Assembly: GCA_963749875.1 (NCBI GenBank)
Contig: CAVVOX010000002.1
Span: 1,426,001-1,490,000 of the forward strand
Reading direction: 5' to 3'
DNA: 64,000 nucleotides
Origin: JAHQVI01 sp963749875
GTDB lineage: Bacteria > Pseudomonadota > Alphaproteobacteria > Rhizobiales > Rhodomicrobiaceae
Shown in pieces: positions 61,856-64,000 of the stretch. Below the pieces are notes generated by a model. That model was not told the origin of the DNA, made no database searches, and worked only from the letters and a program-made list of their open reading frames with translations. The translations under genes were made by a program, and so were the position numbers. Every line of letters begins with the position of its first letter. The stretch's first letter is position 1.

Positions 61856-62452
61856 ATGAGAGGGGCTGTGGGACGAAAAATCGGATATGCGCGGGTTTCC
61901 ACGGCGGATCAGGATCTGGCAATCCAGAAGGCGGCGCTCGAGGGTGATGGCTGCGGGATTGTCTTCGAAGAGAAAATCAGCGGCACGAAGCGCGATGGCC
62001 GCGATCAGTTGCTCCTTGCTCTGAAGGTTCTTTCCGAAGGCGATAAGCTTGTCGTCACCCGGCTGGATCGTCTGGGCCGTTCACTTCGGGATCTATCCAA
62101 CATCGCGCATGAGATAAAAACCAAGAAAGCCGCGCTCCGTGTTCTGGAGCAATCGGTCGACACCTCGACATCGGCCGGCAAGGCCTTTTTCGGCATGCTG
62201 GCTGTCTTTGCGCAATTCGAGACCGATGTCCGCCGCGAACGTCAGGCGGAAGGCATTGGTCGCATTCTCGCCGACCCAAGGTTACGGCGCCAGAAATATC
62301 CTGGCGGGAAGCAGCGCATTGACAGAGGCAGAGTGCTGGGCATGAAAGCAGAAGGCCTCGGACCGGCGGCGATCGCAAGAGCGCTCGGCATCAGCCGAAT
62401 GTCGGTGTATCGAGTGATGCAGGAGACGAAGACTGCGACGAGCGGCAAATGA
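61856..62452 (+). CDS. serine recombinase (resolvase/invertase family)
   Basis: Small serine recombinase of about 198 residues: catalytic Ser in IGYARVSTADQDLAIQKAAL, VTRLDRLGRSLRDLSNIAHE, FFGMLAVFAQFETDVRRERQ, and a C-terminal helix-turn-helix (LGPAAIARALGISRMSVYRV). It is close to transposon resolvases and plasmid Pin/Hin-type enzymes. GTG 61850 and 61868 are alternative starts. No transposase accompanies it. A decayed gene fragment follows, suggesting a rearranged segment. Confidence 0.92.
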   Translation: MRGAVGRKIGYARVSTADQDLAIQKAALEGDGCGIVFEEKISGTKRDGRDQLLLALKVLSEGDKLVVTRLDRLGRSLRDLSNIAHEIKTKKAALRVLEQSVDTSTSAGKAFFGMLAVFAQFETDVRRERQAEGIGRILADPRLRRQKYPGGKQRIDRGRVLGMKAEGLGPAAIARALGISRMSVYRVMQETKTATSGK

Positions 62453-62480
62453 ATAGAAGACGGATATCAGTATTTCATTC

Positions 62481-62805
62481 GGGGAGGAAACCCTGATGGC
62501 GGGCCTGTCATGCGGCGAGGTCTCGTTCTTGCCTGGGAAGTGTTGCGGCGGGCGGGCATTTCGTGACTGTTAGCGAAGAGGCCGTGGGTCTGGCCATGCG
62601 GCTGCCGGCATCCGGTGAAGCCGGCGGATCGCTGATCGTGGCAGGCGAGTCTGCGGTCCCCGGGCTCATTGCGCTTGTTGGCTGTGCCAAAGATCCCGGT
62701 TTGCGCAAGTCAGTGGCCCTTGGACCGGAAAGCCGGGTGCTCCTACTCGGCTGCGAAGGCGCCACCGATCCGGAAATCTACAGCGCTATGGTGGAGGACA
62801 GATGA
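62481..62805 (+). pseudogene. diaminopropionate ammonia-lyase, C-terminal remnant
   Basis: Pieces of the end of a PLP-dependent diaminopropionate ammonia-lyase: EETLMAGLSCGEVS in one frame, LAWEVLRRAGIS in a second, and TVSEEAVGLAMRL, LIVAGESAVPGLIAL and VLLLGCEGATDPEIY in a third (62563-62805). Two single-base losses (near 62526 and 62562) separate them, and about 270 N-terminal residues including the PLP lysine are gone. The four-base overlap with the next gene shows it was once the first gene of that operon. Confidence 0.75.
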
Positions 62806-63968
62806 GCGAACCTCCGCCGCGTGGCTTCCCGGAGTCGGAGTTTCGGGCCCGCGCCGAGCGCGCGCAGCAGCTGATGGCGTCAAGCGGCCTGAACGCAATG
62901 CTGCTGACGACGGAAGCCGATGTCCGGTACTTCACCGGTTTTCTCACCCAGTTCTGGCAAAGCCCGACGCGGCCGTGGTTCCTTGTCGTTCCCGCGGCCG
63001 GAAAACCCATCGCAGTTATCCCGGAGATCGGCGCAGCGCTGATGAGCCGGACCTGGATCGAGGATATCCGGACGTGGCCGTCGCCGCGGCCGGGGGACGA
63101 GGGCATCAGCCTGCTGGCAGATACCCTGCGCAGCGAGTGTGGATCGGCGGGCAGTCTCGGGATCCCGATGGGGGCGGAAACCTTTCTACGAATGCCGCTT
63201 GACGACTATCGCCGCTTGCACGATCGCCTTCCAGGAATCGATGTTGCCGACGCGAGCGAGGTGATCCGCAGCTCACGAATGATCAAATCCCCCGCCGAGA
63301 TCGAAAAGATCAGCTGGGCCTGCAAGCGGGTGAGCGAAGTTTTCGAGGATTTGCCCCCGACGCTCGGCCTCGGCATGAGCGAGCGGGATATCTTCCGGCG
63401 CTTCAAATTGGCGTGTCTGGAAGCCGGGCTTGATGACGTGACCTATCTCGTCGGAGGCGCCGAACATGGCGGCTATAACGACATCATTGCTCCGCCGAGC
63501 GATCGCCCGACTGCGCCAGGTGATGTCCTCATGCTGGACACAGGCGCGACATTCGACGGCTATTACTGCGATTTCGACCGAAATTATGCCTTTGCCCCGG
63601 TCGTGGATTCGGTACGCCAAGCTTATGACGTTCTGTACCAGGCGACGGAAGCAGGCTTCGATGCGGCTCGGCCCGGCGCTTTATGCCGTGACGTGTTTCG
63701 CGCGATGCGAACAGTGCTGGAGAGGGGCGGCGCTCAAGGCAACGTTGCGGGCCGGCTCGGACATGGTCTAGGCATGCAAATCACAGAATGGCCCTCTCTC
63801 ACGCCCGATGATGCCACTACGCTCCAGCCTGGAATGGTGTTGACGTTGGAGCCGGCTATGACCTTCGCGCCCGGCAAGGCGATGGTGCACGAAGAGAACA
63901 TCGTCATCGACCCGGATGGCGCACGCTGGCTGACGCACCGCGCGCTGCCTGAGCTTCCCGTGATCTGA
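62802..63968 (+). CDS. M24 family metallopeptidase (Xaa-Pro peptidase-like)
   Basis: Creatinase/prolidase-fold protein of 388 residues. An N-terminal domain with NAMLLTTEADVRYFTGFLTQ precedes a pita-bread catalytic domain. Metal ligands: Asp in MLDTGATFDGYYCDFDRNYA (two), His in GRLGHGLGMQITEWPS, Glu in LTLEPAM, Glu in VHEENIVI, so the enzyme looks active. It may hydrolyse a peptide or amino-acid derivative in the pathway of the lost diaminopropionate lyase. Its ATG overlaps the remnant's stop. Confidence 0.9.
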   Translation: MSEPPPRGFPESEFRARAERAQQLMASSGLNAMLLTTEADVRYFTGFLTQFWQSPTRPWFLVVPAAGKPIAVIPEIGAALMSRTWIEDIRTWPSPRPGDEGISLLADTLRSECGSAGSLGIPMGAETFLRMPLDDYRRLHDRLPGIDVADASEVIRSSRMIKSPAEIEKISWACKRVSEVFEDLPPTLGLGMSERDIFRRFKLACLEAGLDDVTYLVGGAEHGGYNDIIAPPSDRPTAPGDVLMLDTGATFDGYYCDFDRNYAFAPVVDSVRQAYDVLYQATEAGFDAARPGALCRDVFRAMRTVLERGGAQGNVAGRLGHGLGMQITEWPSLTPDDATTLQPGMVLTLEPAMTFAPGKAMVHEENIVIDPDGARWLTHRALPELPVI

Positions 63969-63989
63969 CATGTGAGAGGAACAAGGCAG

Positions 63990-64000
63990 ATGAGGCTGAG
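63990..64000 (+). CDS. start of next gene, cut by window edge
   Basis: ATGAGGCTGAG with AGAGGAA upstream, 21 bases after the M24 stop. Only three codons are visible (Met-Arg-Leu), so no product can be named. Likely the next gene of the same operon. Confidence 0.4.

Overview
The window looks like a chromosomal segment of an alphaproteobacterium, most likely of the Hyphomicrobiales (Rhizobiales) type. The evidence is gene content and order. It carries smc - DsbA-like - DUF721/DciA, rcdA beside rpmE, a DUF1192/quinone oxidoreductase pair, trcR (DUF1013), thyA-folA-hflK-hflC-DUF2065-degP, eipB (DUF1849), DUF3572 near divK, rpmG-Nudix-DUF983-rnr-topA-dprA-plsY-pyrC'-pyrB, pyk-DUF1036-glycerate kinase, formylglutamate amidohydrolase/DUF1244-gapR, and an L,D-transpeptidase beside an NtrC-like regulator. 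The genus cannot be fixed from what is visible. Coding density is high and GC is high.

Layout: 0.1-8.5 kb holds a GNAT, smc, two DsbA-like thioredoxins, a DciA-like protein and an ABC exporter, all on the minus strand. 8.7-13.1 kb holds rpmE, rcdA, IS copy 1, DUF1192, a quinone oxidoreductase and trcR. 13.3-15.3 kb has a sulfotransferase-like gene and a frameshifted voltage-gated channel. 15.3-20.9 kb is the folate/thymidylate and HflKC/DegP membrane quality-control block. 20.9-26.2 kb has HIT, FemAB-like, GDPD, RidA (frameshifted), EipB, a ROK kinase and DUF3572. 26.2-27.8 kb has palindromic repeats, IS copy 2 and divK. 28.4-39.5 kb is the minus-strand housekeeping run from rpmG to pyrB. 39.6-43.3 kb has an AidB-like flavoprotein, a CinA-like protein and a site-2 protease. 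43.5-51.5 kb has tRNA-Val, a candidate small RNA, rpmJ, glycolytic genes, a formylglutamate amidohydrolase/DUF1244 fusion and gapR. 51.6-56.5 kb has cell-wall enzymes and a regulator. 56.6-64 kb is more mosaic: a duplicated pepF start, a SpoIIAA-like gene, an IS200 remnant, pepF, an ABC1 kinase, a Kazal protein, a resolvase, a decayed diaminopropionate ammonia-lyase and an M24 peptidase.

The genes join up in several ways. SMC, DciA-like, GapR, DivK, RcdA and TrcR form an unusually dense set of chromosome and cell-cycle functions. PyrB sits next to a PyrC-like protein that has lost its metal ligands and is probably a structural partner. Glycerate kinase and pyruvate kinase form a short glycerate-to-pyruvate route. 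HflK, HflC and DegP, the DsbA-like proteins, EipB and the L,D-transpeptidase serve the envelope.

The most notable non-genic signal is a compound palindromic repeat of about 105-130 bp, in seven places (4.2, 9.0, 10.6, 13.2, 19.3, 46.4 and 59.4 kb). It is bounded by CTAG, usually lies against a gene end, and sometimes supplies the stop codon. IS copy 1 sits exactly in one of its CTAG ends. A second signal is a series of single-base frameshifts, mostly +1, in otherwise good genes (14.66, 23.60, 28.6-29.5 and 54.67 kb). They could be sequencing indels or real decay. No CRISPR array, prophage or secretion or biosynthetic cluster was seen.
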